The notes under the pieces: model-generated | What the model saw: only the letters and a program-made list of their open reading frames with translations | Told to the model about the DNA's origin: nothing | Database searches by the model: none | Shown: positions 14,161 through 21,202 of the stretch, in pieces | Layout of the letters: each line of letters opens with the position of its first letter | Position numbering within the stretch: the stretch's first letter is position 1 | Translations under genes and position numbers: made by a program | IMG/VR virus record: IMGVR_UViG_3300046028_006456 | Span: 1-21,202 of that record | Length of the DNA: 21,202 nucleotides | Reading direction: 5' to 3' (one strand) | Source of the DNA: a virus

Positions 14161-16065
14161 ATGGGAGTTTACTATCTAGGAGCAAGTCCTCAACAAGTTG
14201 ATTTTCAAATCGTCGATGTTGATACTGGCGTTTTCTTAAATGCACAGAGCGGTATAGCTTATAGTTCAACTCGCTTAAGCGGACAGTTTTCATCTTACTA
14301 TACAGACGCATCTAATCTAACTGGAACTGCGAATTTACCTTCTGGTGTTTTCGGTACATTAGATGTTGATTCGTTTATTAGAAATGTATCAACTAAGTTC
14401 GTTGATTATACAGTTTCTACTGCTGACGATGTTATTATCTCAAGTTCAGCTGATCCAAAGACAATTAGTTTAATCTACGCTTCTGGCAACGCTGGCAGAC
14501 AATTTGTAATCAAAAATAAAGGAGCTGGAACTGTTACAGTTAATGCTTCTGGAGTTGGTCAGATTGATGGCGCGAACACTTATTCTTTGCCGCAGTATGA
14601 ATCTATTGCTGTGTTTAGCGATGGTTCTACTTGGAACGCTGATGCTGGCAAGCAAGGCATTCAAGGTATCCAAGGTATCCAAGGAGTTCAAGGAACTCAA
14701 GGTGTGCAAGGTACGCAAGGTGTTCAAGGAACTCAGGGTGTTCAAGGTACTCAAGGTTTGCAAGGCCCACAAGGAATTCAAGGAGTTCAGGGGACGCAAG
14801 GTATTACTGGTTCTCAAGGCTCAACAGGCGCAACTGGAGCGCAAGGAACTACTGGAGCTACAGGCGCGCAGGGAACAACGGGAACTACTGGTAATACTGG
14901 TAATACTGGTTCACAAGGCGCGACAGGTTCTACTGGCTCAACAGGAGCAACAGGAGCGCAGGGAACAACTGGCGCAACAGGCGCTCAAGGAACTTCGGGC
15001 GCAACAATTTTAGGTAATACTCAAACTTGGACTGGCACAAATACATTCAACAATACAATTAGCGGTTCTGTAAGCGGATCATCTGCTACTACTACAAAAA
15101 TGACGGTTCCAGATCTTCGGTCAACCTCATTAACACCATCATATTTTGGACAAAATGTTGCAGCGGCATTTATGTCAAACGCCACCGATAGTCTTAACGA
15201 TGGTGGTTCGTATCATGGTATTTTGCAATTTCAACAATGGGGCGATGCAAGTGGCGGCGGTTCCCACCAATTAGGATTTACTGATAGCAATAATATTTAT
15301 CATCGTGGTAGCAGCGGAGCACTCACATCATGGTCTTCATGGTATAAATTTTTAGATAGTAATAATTATAATTCATATTCTCCAACATTAACTGGCGGCA
15401 ATGCTTCTGGTACTTGGGGTATCAATATTACAGGTAGTTCAGCTTCTTGCTCTGGCAATGCTGCCAATATCACGGCGCATACAATTAATCAAAGTGTTGG
15501 TACTGGTAATTCTCCTACATTTTCCAATTTAACTTTAACAAGTAATTTAACAGTAAGTTCTGGCAACGGTACAGGTGGAGGCATCATTCTTGCCGATGAT
15601 GGTGATATCGTTGATTTAAACGATGGTTATTGTGCAATGAGATTCTCCTCTGGTGTCCGCATTCACGCAGGAAACAGAACTGGTGGCGCAGTAATTCGTC
15701 TCGGTAGCGACGGAACAATCGTCGCAAATTCTAATATTACAGCTTATGGATCTGCTTCTGATCTTAGATTAAAAGAAAATGTTATTCGTATTGACGACGC
15801 TTTAGGAAAAGTAATGCAAATGAATGGTTATTACTTTAACTATATTGGTAAAAACGAACGTATGGTTGGTGTTATTGCTCAAGAAATTGAGCCTGTTTTA
15901 AAAGAAGTCGTATATGAATACAAAAATATCGAAACAGAAGAAAATAACAAAGCTGTTTACTACGGAAATATCACTGCTCTTCTTATCGAAGCTATGAAAG
16001 AACAGCAAGCGACCATCGAATCACTAAAAGACCGCATTTTAGTGCTGGAAAACATTAAAAACTAA
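14161..16065 (+). CDS. Collagen-like tail fibre with C-terminal S74 chaperone
   Basis: This is a 634-residue fibre. The modules in order are: N-terminal motif (1-16, M-x2-YY-x-G); an STRLSGQFSSYYTDASNLTG unit (36-55); a beta domain (57-162) shared with the next long fibre; and 40 uninterrupted Gly-X-Y triplets (163-282). After the stalk comes a GTSGATILG...TW motif (278-290). A domain of pyocin-knob type follows (about 350-398, ending SSWYKFLDSNN), then fibre repeats with SGTWGINITGSS, and finally an intramolecular-chaperone peptidase S74 domain (533-634). S533-D534 with R536 and K538 match the S74 self-cleavage motif, so the last 102 residues probably trimerise the fibre and then cleave off before Ser533. 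A coiled coil (about 603-632) ends the protein. The knob-like domain is a likely glycan- or receptor-binding head. SD is weak. Confidence 0.88.
   Translation: MGVYYLGASPQQVDFQIVDVDTGVFLNAQSGIAYSSTRLSGQFSSYYTDASNLTGTANLPSGVFGTLDVDSFIRNVSTKFVDYTVSTADDVIISSSADPKTISLIYASGNAGRQFVIKNKGAGTVTVNASGVGQIDGANTYSLPQYESIAVFSDGSTWNADAGKQGIQGIQGIQGVQGTQGVQGTQGVQGTQGVQGTQGLQGPQGIQGVQGTQGITGSQGSTGATGAQGTTGATGAQGTTGTTGNTGNTGSQGATGSTGSTGATGAQGTTGATGAQGTSGATILGNTQTWTGTNTFNNTISGSVSGSSATTTKMTVPDLRSTSLTPSYFGQNVAAAFMSNATDSLNDGGSYHGILQFQQWGDASGGGSHQLGFTDSNNIYHRGSSGALTSWSSWYKFLDSNNYNSYSPTLTGGNASGTWGINITGSSASCSGNAANITAHTINQSVGTGNSPTFSNLTLTSNLTVSSGNGTGGGIILADDGDIVDLNDGYCAMRFSSGVRIHAGNRTGGAVIRLGSDGTIVANSNITAYGSASDLRLKENVIRIDDALGKVMQMNGYYFNYIGKNERMVGVIAQEIEPVLKEVVYEYKNIETEENNKAVYYGNITALLIEAMKEQQATIESLKDRILVLENIKN
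14647..15006 (+). repeat. Collagen-like Gly-X-Y repeat, 40 triplets
   Basis: Forty consecutive Gly-X-Y codon triplets with no interruption. The first half is mostly GVQ/GTQ/GIQ and the second half GAT/GAQ/GTT. Gln or Thr dominates the Y position, and only one Pro (GPQ) is present. At DNA level this is a 9-bp-periodic, imperfect repeat (GG-N4-CA-A/G type). It likely forms a triple-helical stalk. Confidence 0.9.
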
Positions 16066-16083
16066 TTTAAAATATATAAATTT

Positions 16084-16443
16084 ATGGCTATCACATATAC
16101 ATGGAAAGTAACAGGTATCAAGGTAAAGGACGAAGGCGCAAATAAGAACGCTATCGTTCAAACCTACTGGAAAAAAATCGGTACAGACGAAAACGGCAAC
16201 GTTGGAGAATTCTCTGGCGCTACTCCTTTCACAAGCGCGAATGTTCCTGACGGAGAGTTCGTTGCATTTGAAACTCTTACCGAAGCTAATGTTATCGCGT
16301 GGGTTCAAAGTGTCGTAACTGGCAGCTACGAAGAACACGTTAACGAGCAAATCGCCAAGCAACTCGCTAAGAGCGATCCAGTAGAAATCAAAATGCCTTG
16401 GGATACTGGTGTGTCTCCTTCTGGCTCTGCTCCAACCCCATAA
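16084..16443 (+). CDS. Small conserved phage protein between fibre genes
   Basis: This is a 119-residue, acidic, mixed alpha/beta protein with many polar residues. It starts with TYTWKVTGIKVKDEGANKNAIVQTYWKKIGTDENGNVGEFSGATPF and continues to a Trp-containing helix (ANVIAWVQSVVTGSYEEHVNEQI). This pattern (MAITYTW..., a VQTYW-KK-x-G-TDE-x-GN core, an IAWVQ-x-V-x-GSYEEHVN helix and a closing MPW) is one I recognise from small hypothetical proteins beside tail and fibre genes of large marine phages. Its function is unknown. It has no signal peptide or membrane segment. It has no SD; the upstream sequence is TATAAATTT. The gene sits between two long fibre genes, so a fibre-assembly, chaperone or minor structural role is possible but unproven. 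Confidence 0.7.
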   Translation: MAITYTWKVTGIKVKDEGANKNAIVQTYWKKIGTDENGNVGEFSGATPFTSANVPDGEFVAFETLTEANVIAWVQSVVTGSYEEHVNEQIAKQLAKSDPVEIKMPWDTGVSPSGSAPTP

Positions 16444-16466
16444 GTTAGGTTGAGTTTATATAGCAG

Positions 16467-16498
16467 CTATGTTTTAGCCGTAAATGGTTAAAATATAG
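16467..16498 (+). other. 13-bp hairpin in the gap before the giant fibre
   Basis: CTATGTTTTAGCC (16467-16479) pairs with GGTTAAAATATAG (16486-16498) around a 6-nt loop. All 13 positions pair if two G-U wobbles are allowed. These wobbles would be A-C mismatches in the opposite transcript, so the structure favours a + strand RNA. It is followed by TTCGTTTTA rather than a clean T-run, so it may be a weak terminator, a processing site or an mRNA-stabilising element. Confidence 0.55.
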
Positions 16499-16520
16499 TT
16501 CGTTTTATGCTCAATTTAAC

Positions 16521-16528
16521 TGTAAATC
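16521..16528 (+). promoter_or_regulatory. Candidate late promoter element upstream of giant fibre
   Basis: TGTAAATC lies 38 nt before the ATG at 16559 and 22 nt after the hairpin. It is the last of the TGTAAAT-like elements, and the gene also has TAAGGT as a possible SD at 16541-16546. Confidence 0.3.
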
Positions 16529-16558
16529 TAGTTATCGGATTAAGGTAACTATAATAAC

Positions 16559-19500
16559 ATGGGTAAATACTACTTAGGTTCTCAATCAGGTGCGCAGGTA
16601 AACTTCTCAGTAGCAGATGCTACTGGAGTTGTTAGCGATCTTAATTTAAGTGGTCTTTATCTTAGCGTAACTGGTAAAGCCGCAGATTCCGCGAAACTTG
16701 GCGGAACTGGCGCTGACTATTATCGAAATGCTGGTAACTTAACTGGCTATATATTTGTTGATACAACAGGAATCACAAATGATATTACTGGTTTATTAGA
16801 TCTTCCGAATAACTATCTTTCAATTACTGGTAAAGCTGCCGATTCTAATCTCTTAGATGGGTATGATAGCTCTTATTTTAGAGATGGAAGTAATATTACA
16901 GGAAATGTAGTATTAAGCGGCGTTTTTACTGGTCTATTTAGCGGTGCAGTATCTCATACTGATTATGTTGATTTCCATACTGGAACTTTGTTTGGTTCAC
17001 TTCCAGCTCGTTTAAAATGGAACGAAGACGACGGAACAATTGACCTTGGATTAAAAGGTGGAAACGTAGTTCTCCAAGTTGGGCAAGACGCTGTCTCTTA
17101 TGTATCAAACGCAGAAGCGACAACTCTTAATAAAGGTGAAGTTGTTTATCTTTTCGGCGCTCACGGAGATCGCGCTTCTGTAAAAAGAGCTTCTAATTCT
17201 ACTGAAGCTACATCAAGCAAAACATTAGGTGTTGTATTAGAGTCTATTGCTCCAAACGGTGTTGGATTTGTAATGTCAAATGGTGTTGTTGAAGGGTTAG
17301 CTCTTGGAAGTTATCAAGCTGGCGATGCTGTTTGGCTAGGCTCAACACCCGGCACTTTTACTGCAACTAGAGCGCTCGCTCCAAGTCATCTTGTTTTTAT
17401 CGGTGTTGTAGCTAGAGCAAATAACGGTAACGGTCAATTATACGTTAAAGTTCAAAACGGTTTTGAACTAAACGAAATTCATGACGTAAAAATTACTGGT
17501 TTAGCTAACAACGATTTCTTAATTTATAATAGCGGTTCTGGTCTTTGGGGAAATAAACAAGCTGATGCTTCAATTATTGTTAACACTCCGTACAGCGGAA
17601 TTTCTTCAACTAACGTTCAAGCCGCAATCAATGAATTAGAAGCTGAAAAACTTTCAATCACAGGAAAATCTGTTGATTCAGATTTGTTAGACGGAAATGA
17701 TTCTACATATTATAGAAACGCCGCAAACTTAAGCGGCGTTGCGACTTTACCTTCTGGTGTTTTCAATTATCTTAATGTTACTGGAACTCTTGACGCCGAT
17801 TCTTTTGTTAGAAACGTAAATGTAAAAACTGGTCACTATACTTTAACAACTAGTGATGATAATATTGTTTTTGATTCCGCTACTCCATATACTGCAACTC
17901 TAATCCCAGCTTCTTCTAATGTTGGTCGCCAATTTGTTATTACAAACAAAGGATCTGCCCAAATTACTGTTGACGCTACATATAATGGACAAATTGATGG
18001 AGCTAATGCTTATTACTTAGAACAGTATAAGACTCTTGTTTTAATCAGTGATGGAGCAACTTGGAATTCTGTTGGTGGAACACAAGGCGTACAAGGTTTG
18101 CAAGGATTACAAGGCGTTCAAGGAACTCAAGGTGTTCAAGGAACACAAGGAATTCAAGGAACGCAAGGTGTTCAGGGCACACAAGGTGTTCAAGGCACTC
18201 AAGGAGTTCAGGGTACGCAAGGAATTCAAGGATTGCTTGGCATTCAAGGAGCCGAAGGCGCGCAAGGCATTCAAGGAATTCAAGGTGTTCAAGGAACAAC
18301 TGGTATTCAAGGTACTGCTGGTTATATCGGCGCAGACGGTTCTCAAGGCACTTTTGGTTCGCAAGGCACACAAGGAACTCAAGGAATTCAAGGTCTTCAA
18401 GGACTTGAAGGCTCACAAGGAACTCAAGGAGTTCAAGGCGTTCAAGGCGTTCAGGGAACTCAAGGAGTTCAAGGCGTTCAAGGATTGCAGGGCGTTCAAG
18501 GAACACAAGGAATTCAAGGCACTCAAGGCTTAGAAGGCTTACAAGGCGTTCAAGGCACACAAGGAGTTCAAGGAATTACTGGCGCTCAAGGAGCAACAGG
18601 TTCACAAGGAGCGCAGGGAACTCAAGGCATTCAAGGCTTAGAAGGTGCGCAAGGTACACAAGGAGTTCAAGGAACACAAGGAATTCAAGGATTAGAAGGA
18701 CTGCAAGGCGTTCAAGGCACACAAGGAATTCAGGGCGTTCAAGGCACTCAAGGCATTACTGGTTCTCAAGGCGCAACAGGTTCACAAGGCACTCAAGGCA
18801 CTCAAGGAGTTCAAGGAACAACTGGATCACAAGGCACGCAAGGTACTCAAGGCGTTCAAGGCACTCAAGGTGTTCAAGGCGACAGAGGTATCGAAATATC
18901 TACTTCTGCAACTGCTCCAGTTTCTGCTGAAGCTAATGATCTTTGGTGGAACTCTTCTGATGGCAATTTAAATATTTATTATAGCAGCAATTGGGTAGAA
19001 GCTTTCTCTGCTATCGCTGGTCCACAAGGAACAACTGGCGGACAAGGCGTAACAGGCACACAAGGAACTGCTGGAACTTTCGGCGGAGCTGCTTTCGATT
19101 ATACTTTCAGCGACTCAACAACTGACGCTGACCCAACAACTGGTAAACTTCGTTTAAATAACGCTCTATTCTCTTCTGCTACTGAATTATACATTAGCCA
19201 AACAGACGATTTAAGCGTTTCTATATATAATTTCTTACAGACCATTGATGATTCTACTTCCGCAATCAAAGGTCACTTCTCGATCACTAGCAAAACAACT
19301 CCAGCTAATTCTGTTTTATTTAGTATCACTGGAAGTCATACTCATGCGACAAATTACTTTAAAGTTCCAGTAAGTAAATTATCTGGCGTAAATTCTTTCT
19401 CAAACAACGAAGACATTGTAATTACTTTTGCTAGAACTGGTGACGTTGGTGACGCTGGCGCTCAAGGTACACAAGGGTTGCAAGGCGTTCAAGGGTTGCA

Positions 19501-21202
19501 GGGCGTTCAAGGGTTGCAGGGCGTTCAAGGGTTGCAGGGCGTTCAAGGAATCCAAGGAGAAACTGGTTCGCAAGGAGCAACTGGTTCTCAAGGTATTCAA
19601 GGATTGCAGGGCGTTCAAGGATTGCAGGGATTAGAAGGTGCTCAAGGCGTTCAAGGCGTTCAAGGAACGCAAGGAATCCAAGGAGAAACTGGTTCACAAG
19701 GAGCAACTGGTAGCCAAGGAACACAAGGAGTTCAAGGAATCACTGGTCTGCAAGGCACGACAGGATCACAAGGAACTCAAGGCGTTCAAGGAACTATTGG
19801 TTCTCAAGGAACTGCTGGTTACATTGGCGCTGATGGCGCACAAGGAGCAACTGGAACAACTGGCGCTCAAGGATCGCAAGGAATTCAAGGCGTTCAGGGT
19901 GTTCAGGGAGTTCAAGGCACTCAAGGTGTTCAGGGCACGCAAGGACTTCAAGGCGTTCAAGGATTGCAAGGAGTTCAAGGCGTTCAAGGTATCACTGGCT
20001 CGCAAGGTACTAGTGGCTACGTTGGTTCTGATGGCGCGCAAGGCTCTACAGGCGCGCAAGGCATTCAAGGCTTGCAAGGTGTTCAAGGTCTTAAAGGAAC
20101 ACAAATAACAACATCAGACTCTGCACCCGGCTCTCCAACCGTTAACGATCTTTGGTGGAACTCCACATCTGGTACATTGATGATTTATTACTATGATGGT
20201 GATACTTTTCAATGGGTAGATGCTGCTGCTGGCGCAGTTGGTTCGCAAGGCGCAACTGGCGCTCAAGGTGCAGTTGGTCCGCAAGGCGCAACTGGTTCAC
20301 AAGGCGCTCAAGGAACTCAAGGAGTTCAGGGAGCTAACGGTTCGCAAGGAGCAACTGGAGATACTGGCGCTCAAGGCTCAACTGGCGCTCAAGGAATTCA
20401 AGGCATCACTGGTACGCAAGGTATCACTGGTCAAACAGGCGCTCAAGGAGCAACTGGCGCGCAAGGAACTTCTGGGACAAACGGTTCACAAGGCACAACT
20501 GGTAGCCAAGGAGCTACTGGTACTCAAGGAACAGTAGGAGCGCAGGGAACAACTGGTGCTCAAGGAACTCAAGGAACTTCGGGAGCTTCAATTCTTGGTA
20601 CAGCGAATACTTGGACAAATACAAATGCGTTTACGTCAGTAACGGCGAGCACTAGTATCAGTGCTGGCACTGGTTCTCCTCCTGTTGGTGGTCTAATCAA
20701 CTCAGTTGGTGCTGTTGGTTTTGCTACTAGCGATAATGTTAATTCATCTTTATATATCCGTAATGGTTCTGGAGGAACTATTATAGGAACTGATGCTGGC
20801 GGTGTTTTACGGTTAGCGGCTAATGGTTCTACTTCTTCTCAAGTTGTTGGTGTATTTAGCTCCACCGGACTCGCTGTTACAGGCGCGTTGAGCGCGACGG
20901 GTGCCCTTTCGATTACTGCAACCGCAGCAAGTTCTATCTCGCGGACTCTAAGTGTGGGCGCACTAATTGCATCAGGAAATCTAAATGGCTTGGGTTTTGT
21001 GCCTAATTCCACGGGCCTAAGTGCGGGTTACAATTATAGCGGAGGCGATGCGGAAACTAACGTTATTTTTGGCGCAAGTTCTTCTTCGCAGCAAATGCGT
21101 TTCCAACGCTGGGATGGCACCACTCTGACGAATGTGCTAACCCTTGTAGGCAGCGGCAACGTCGGCATTGGGACGGCGAGTCCTCTATCCAAACGGCACG
21201 TT
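16559..21202 (+). CDS. Giant collagen-like tail fibre (3' partial)
   Basis: The frame is open from ATG 16559 to the window end (1548 codons, no stop). The modules are: N-terminal motif M-x2-YY-x-G (1-16); three copies of a GK-x2-DS-x2-LxG...YFR/YYR...NLTG unit (nt 16673, 16829, 17663); a phage-type LQVGQ...GEVVYLFG domain (about nt 17041-17470); and a beta domain shared with the previous long fibre (17741-18076). Next come Gly-X-Y stalks of 91, 7, 74 and 40 triplets. Two LWWN units (18896-19018, 20105-20230) and a 119-residue spacer separate these stalks. The post-stalk motif GTSGASILG...TW follows, then beta repeats. The visible end reads [10 protein letters not shown], a motif usually just before an S74 chaperone, so one is expected beyond the window. 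This is probably a very long receptor-binding fibre. Codon use changes near the 3' end. Confidence 0.88.
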   Translation, partial: MGKYYLGSQSGAQVNFSVADATGVVSDLNLSGLYLSVTGKAADSAKLGGTGADYYRNAGNLTGYIFVDTTGITNDITGLLDLPNNYLSITGKAADSNLLDGYDSSYFRDGSNITGNVVLSGVFTGLFSGAVSHTDYVDFHTGTLFGSLPARLKWNEDDGTIDLGLKGGNVVLQVGQDAVSYVSNAEATTLNKGEVVYLFGAHGDRASVKRASNSTEATSSKTLGVVLESIAPNGVGFVMSNGVVEGLALGSYQAGDAVWLGSTPGTFTATRALAPSHLVFIGVVARANNGNGQLYVKVQNGFELNEIHDVKITGLANNDFLIYNSGSGLWGNKQADASIIVNTPYSGISSTNVQAAINELEAEKLSITGKSVDSDLLDGNDSTYYRNAANLSGVATLPSGVFNYLNVTGTLDADSFVRNVNVKTGHYTLTTSDDNIVFDSATPYTATLIPASSNVGRQFVITNKGSAQITVDATYNGQIDGANAYYLEQYKTLVLISDGATWNSVGGTQGVQGLQGLQGVQGTQGVQGTQGIQGTQGVQGTQGVQGTQGVQGTQGIQGLLGIQGAEGAQGIQGIQGVQGTTGIQGTAGYIGADGSQGTFGSQGTQGTQGIQGLQGLEGSQGTQGVQGVQGVQGTQGVQGVQGLQGVQGTQGIQGTQGLEGLQGVQGTQGVQGITGAQGATGSQGAQGTQGIQGLEGAQGTQGVQGTQGIQGLEGLQGVQGTQGIQGVQGTQGITGSQGATGSQGTQGTQGVQGTTGSQGTQGTQGVQGTQGVQGDRGIEISTSATAPVSAEANDLWWNSSDGNLNIYYSSNWVEAFSAIAGPQGTTGGQGVTGTQGTAGTFGGAAFDYTFSDSTTDADPTTGKLRLNNALFSSATELYISQTDDLSVSIYNFLQTIDDSTSAIKGHFSITSKTTPANSVLFSITGSHTHATNYFKVPVSKLSGVNSFSNNEDIVITFARTGDVGDAGAQGTQGLQGVQGLQGVQGLQGVQGLQGVQGIQGETGSQGATGSQGIQGLQGVQGLQGLEGAQGVQGVQGTQGIQGETGSQGATGSQGTQGVQGITGLQGTTGSQGTQGVQGTIGSQGTAGYIGADGAQGATGTTGAQGSQGIQGVQGVQGVQGTQGVQGTQGLQGVQGLQGVQGVQGITGSQGTSGYVGSDGAQGSTGAQGIQGLQGVQGLKGTQITTSDSAPGSPTVNDLWWNSTSGTLMIYYYDGDTFQWVDAAAGAVGSQGATGAQGAVGPQGATGSQGAQGTQGVQGANGSQGATGDTGAQGSTGAQGIQGITGTQGITGQTGAQGATGAQGTSGTNGSQGTTGSQGATGTQGTVGAQGTTGAQGTQGTSGASILGTANTWTNTNAFTSVTASTSISAGTGSPPVGGLINSVGAVGFATSDNVNSSLYIRNGSGGTIIGTDAGGVLRLAANGSTSSQVVGVFSSTGLAVTGALSATGALSITATAASSISRTLSVGALIASGNLNGLGFVPNSTGLSAGYNYSGGDAETNVIFGASSSSQQMRFQRWDGTTLTNVLTLVGSGNVGIGTASPLSKRHV
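18077..18895 (+). repeat. Collagen-like stalk 1, 91 triplets
   Basis: Continuous Gly-X-Y codons, dominated by GVQ, GTQ, GIQ and GLQ, with Gln in the Y position. A few GAE/GDR-type charged triplets occur, and Pro is essentially absent. The 9-bp DNA period produces long spurious open frames in other phases. Confidence 0.92.
18896..19018 (+). other. LWWN module A within the giant fibre
   Basis: A 41-residue insert between stalks reads SAPV-type lead, [16 protein letters not shown], then WVEA. The same pattern recurs at 20105-20230. It resembles small beta modules of phage fibres with DLWWN...G-x-L-x-IYY...W-V-[DE]-A; a glycan-binding role is only a possibility. Confidence 0.7.
19019..19081 (+). 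repeat. Collagen-like stalk 1b, 7 triplets
   Basis: [21 protein letters not shown]: a short Gly-X-Y bridge between LWWN module A and the 119-residue spacer domain. Confidence 0.8.
19082..19438 (+). other. Beta-type spacer domain within the giant fibre
   Basis: A 119-residue non-collagen domain between stalks, with [34 protein letters not shown] and [11 protein letters not shown]. This arrangement, flanked by Gly-X-Y on both sides, is one I recognise from other phage collagen-like fibres. It may register the chains or act as a lateral binding site. Confidence 0.7.
19475..19546 (+). repeat. 18-bp tandem repeat, four units
   Basis: The unit GGGTTGCAGGGCGTTCAA is repeated four times in direct tandem. 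Units 2-4 are identical and unit 1 differs by one base (A for G). Each unit encodes Gly-Leu-Gln-Gly-Val-Gln, so copy-number change keeps the frame and alters stalk length. Confidence 0.95.
19544..19585 (+). repeat. 42-bp direct repeat, copy 1
   Basis: The 42 bp starting CAAGGAATCCAAGGAGAAAC recur at 19670-19711 with a single mismatch (TCG versus TCA). The 126-bp offset is a multiple of three, so the frame is kept. Confidence 0.9.
19670..19711 (+). repeat. 42-bp direct repeat, copy 2
   Basis: Second copy of the element at 19544-19585, 126 bp downstream and one base different. It indicates a segmental duplication inside the stalk. Confidence 0.9.
20105..20230 (+). other. LWWN module B within the giant fibre
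   Basis: A 42-residue insert between stalks 2 and 3, reading [17 protein letters not shown] and ending QWVDA. It is a diverged duplicate of the module at 18896-19018. Confidence 0.7.
20231..20590 (+). repeat. Collagen-like stalk 3, 40 triplets
   Basis: Forty uninterrupted Gly-X-Y triplets, Ala/Thr/Gln rich (GAT, GAQ, GTT). It is the same length as the stalk in the previous long fibre (14647-15006) and ends in the same GTSGA[TS]ILG motif, so the two are probably homologous. Confidence 0.9.

Larger units (their letters stand above)
19439..20104 (+). repeat. Collagen-like stalk 2, 74 triplets
   Basis: Seventy-four uninterrupted Gly-X-Y triplets. It contains a near-perfect 4 x 18-bp tandem repeat and a 42-bp direct repeat, listed separately, showing recent expansion by slippage or recombination. 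Confidence 0.92.

Noticed and set aside
16444-16558. A small gene in the largest intergenic gap
   Set aside because: No start codon with an SD and a meaningful open frame is present. The gap holds a hairpin, a TGTAAAT-like element and an SD-like site instead.
18048-18533. Long alternative-frame open reading frames rich in Lys/Phe/Arg over the collagen stalks (also 14543-15013 and 19638-20108)
   Set aside because: They arise from the 9-bp codon periodicity of the Gly-X-Y repeat read in another phase. They have low-complexity products, and the true frame is open throughout.
18045-18560. Minus-strand open frames opposite the collagen repeats and capsid genes
   Set aside because: They are repeat or codon-bias shadows with Leu/Glu or Ser/Leu low-complexity translations. 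They have no start signals, and all recognised genes are on the + strand.
18077-20590. Possible CRISPR array or satellite because of dense short repeats
   Set aside because: There are no constant repeats separated by unique spacers. The repeats are codon-level Gly-X-Y units inside an open reading frame.
18077-20590. Programmed frameshift or broken frame in the giant fibre
   Set aside because: All Gly-X-Y blocks and intervening modules stay in the frame of ATG 16559, and I found no internal stop in the parts read codon by codon.
14161-21202. Diversity-generating retroelement targeting the fibre tips
   Set aside because: I see no reverse transcriptase gene and no template/variable repeat pair in the window, and the distal end of the last fibre is not included.

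Overview
The window is part of the late (virion) gene block of a tailed double-stranded DNA bacteriophage (Caudoviricetes). All genes lie on the + strand, are tightly packed and often overlap, and the composition is AT-rich. The recognised set (terminase large subunit, portal, prohead protease/scaffold, HK97-fold major capsid protein, collagen-like and S74-terminated fibres) is diagnostic. There are no ribosomal, tRNA or metabolic genes. The host cannot be named. Shine-Dalgarno sites are clear at some genes (623, 2603, 8177, 8832, 12095) and weak or absent at others. The fibre modules resemble those of large environmental phages; this is recognition from memory, not a search.

Layout. (1) Nt 1-2660: a 5'-truncated sigma-like transcription factor with an inserted cysteine cluster; an unrecognised protein with two HTH-like modules in the usual small-terminase position; and a nuclease combining a C2H2 finger, a homing-endonuclease-associated-repeat-like segment and an ERCC4/XPF-type catalytic core. 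These genes overlap one another, and the third overlaps terL. (2) Nt 2603-9971: the head module: terL, portal, a prohead protease fused to a coiled-coil scaffold, a probable decoration protein and the major capsid protein, closed by a strong rho-independent terminator at 9991-10016. (3) Nt 10063-10939: two small overlapping genes (one SAP/HeH-like), closed by a second terminator at 10962-10990. (4) Nt 11019-21202: an adhesion module with a small beta-rich protein, a short fibre-like protein, three long fibres and a small conserved phage protein. The last fibre runs off the window after 1548 codons.

How the genes may work together. The sigma-like factor could direct late transcription. A recurring TGTAAAT-like element lies 23-38 nt upstream of six starts, in several cases just after a terminator or hairpin, and is a candidate late promoter. 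TerL and its partners package DNA through the portal into a capsid built by protease/scaffold, decoration protein and MCP. The three long fibres share an N-terminal motif and so may dock on the same virion site. Two of them share a further domain, Gly-X-Y stalks and a post-stalk motif; one ends in an intramolecular chaperone domain and the other appears to be heading into one.

Most notable points: the three-domain nuclease beside terL; the sigma-like factor paired with a candidate promoter motif; the probable internal scaffold start with a codon-use shift; the shared fibre N-terminal motif; the very long multi-stalk collagen-like fibre with a perfect 18-bp tandem repeat; and a codon-use break near the 3' end that suggests a swapped fibre tip. 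No gap without a gene exceeds about 115 nt.
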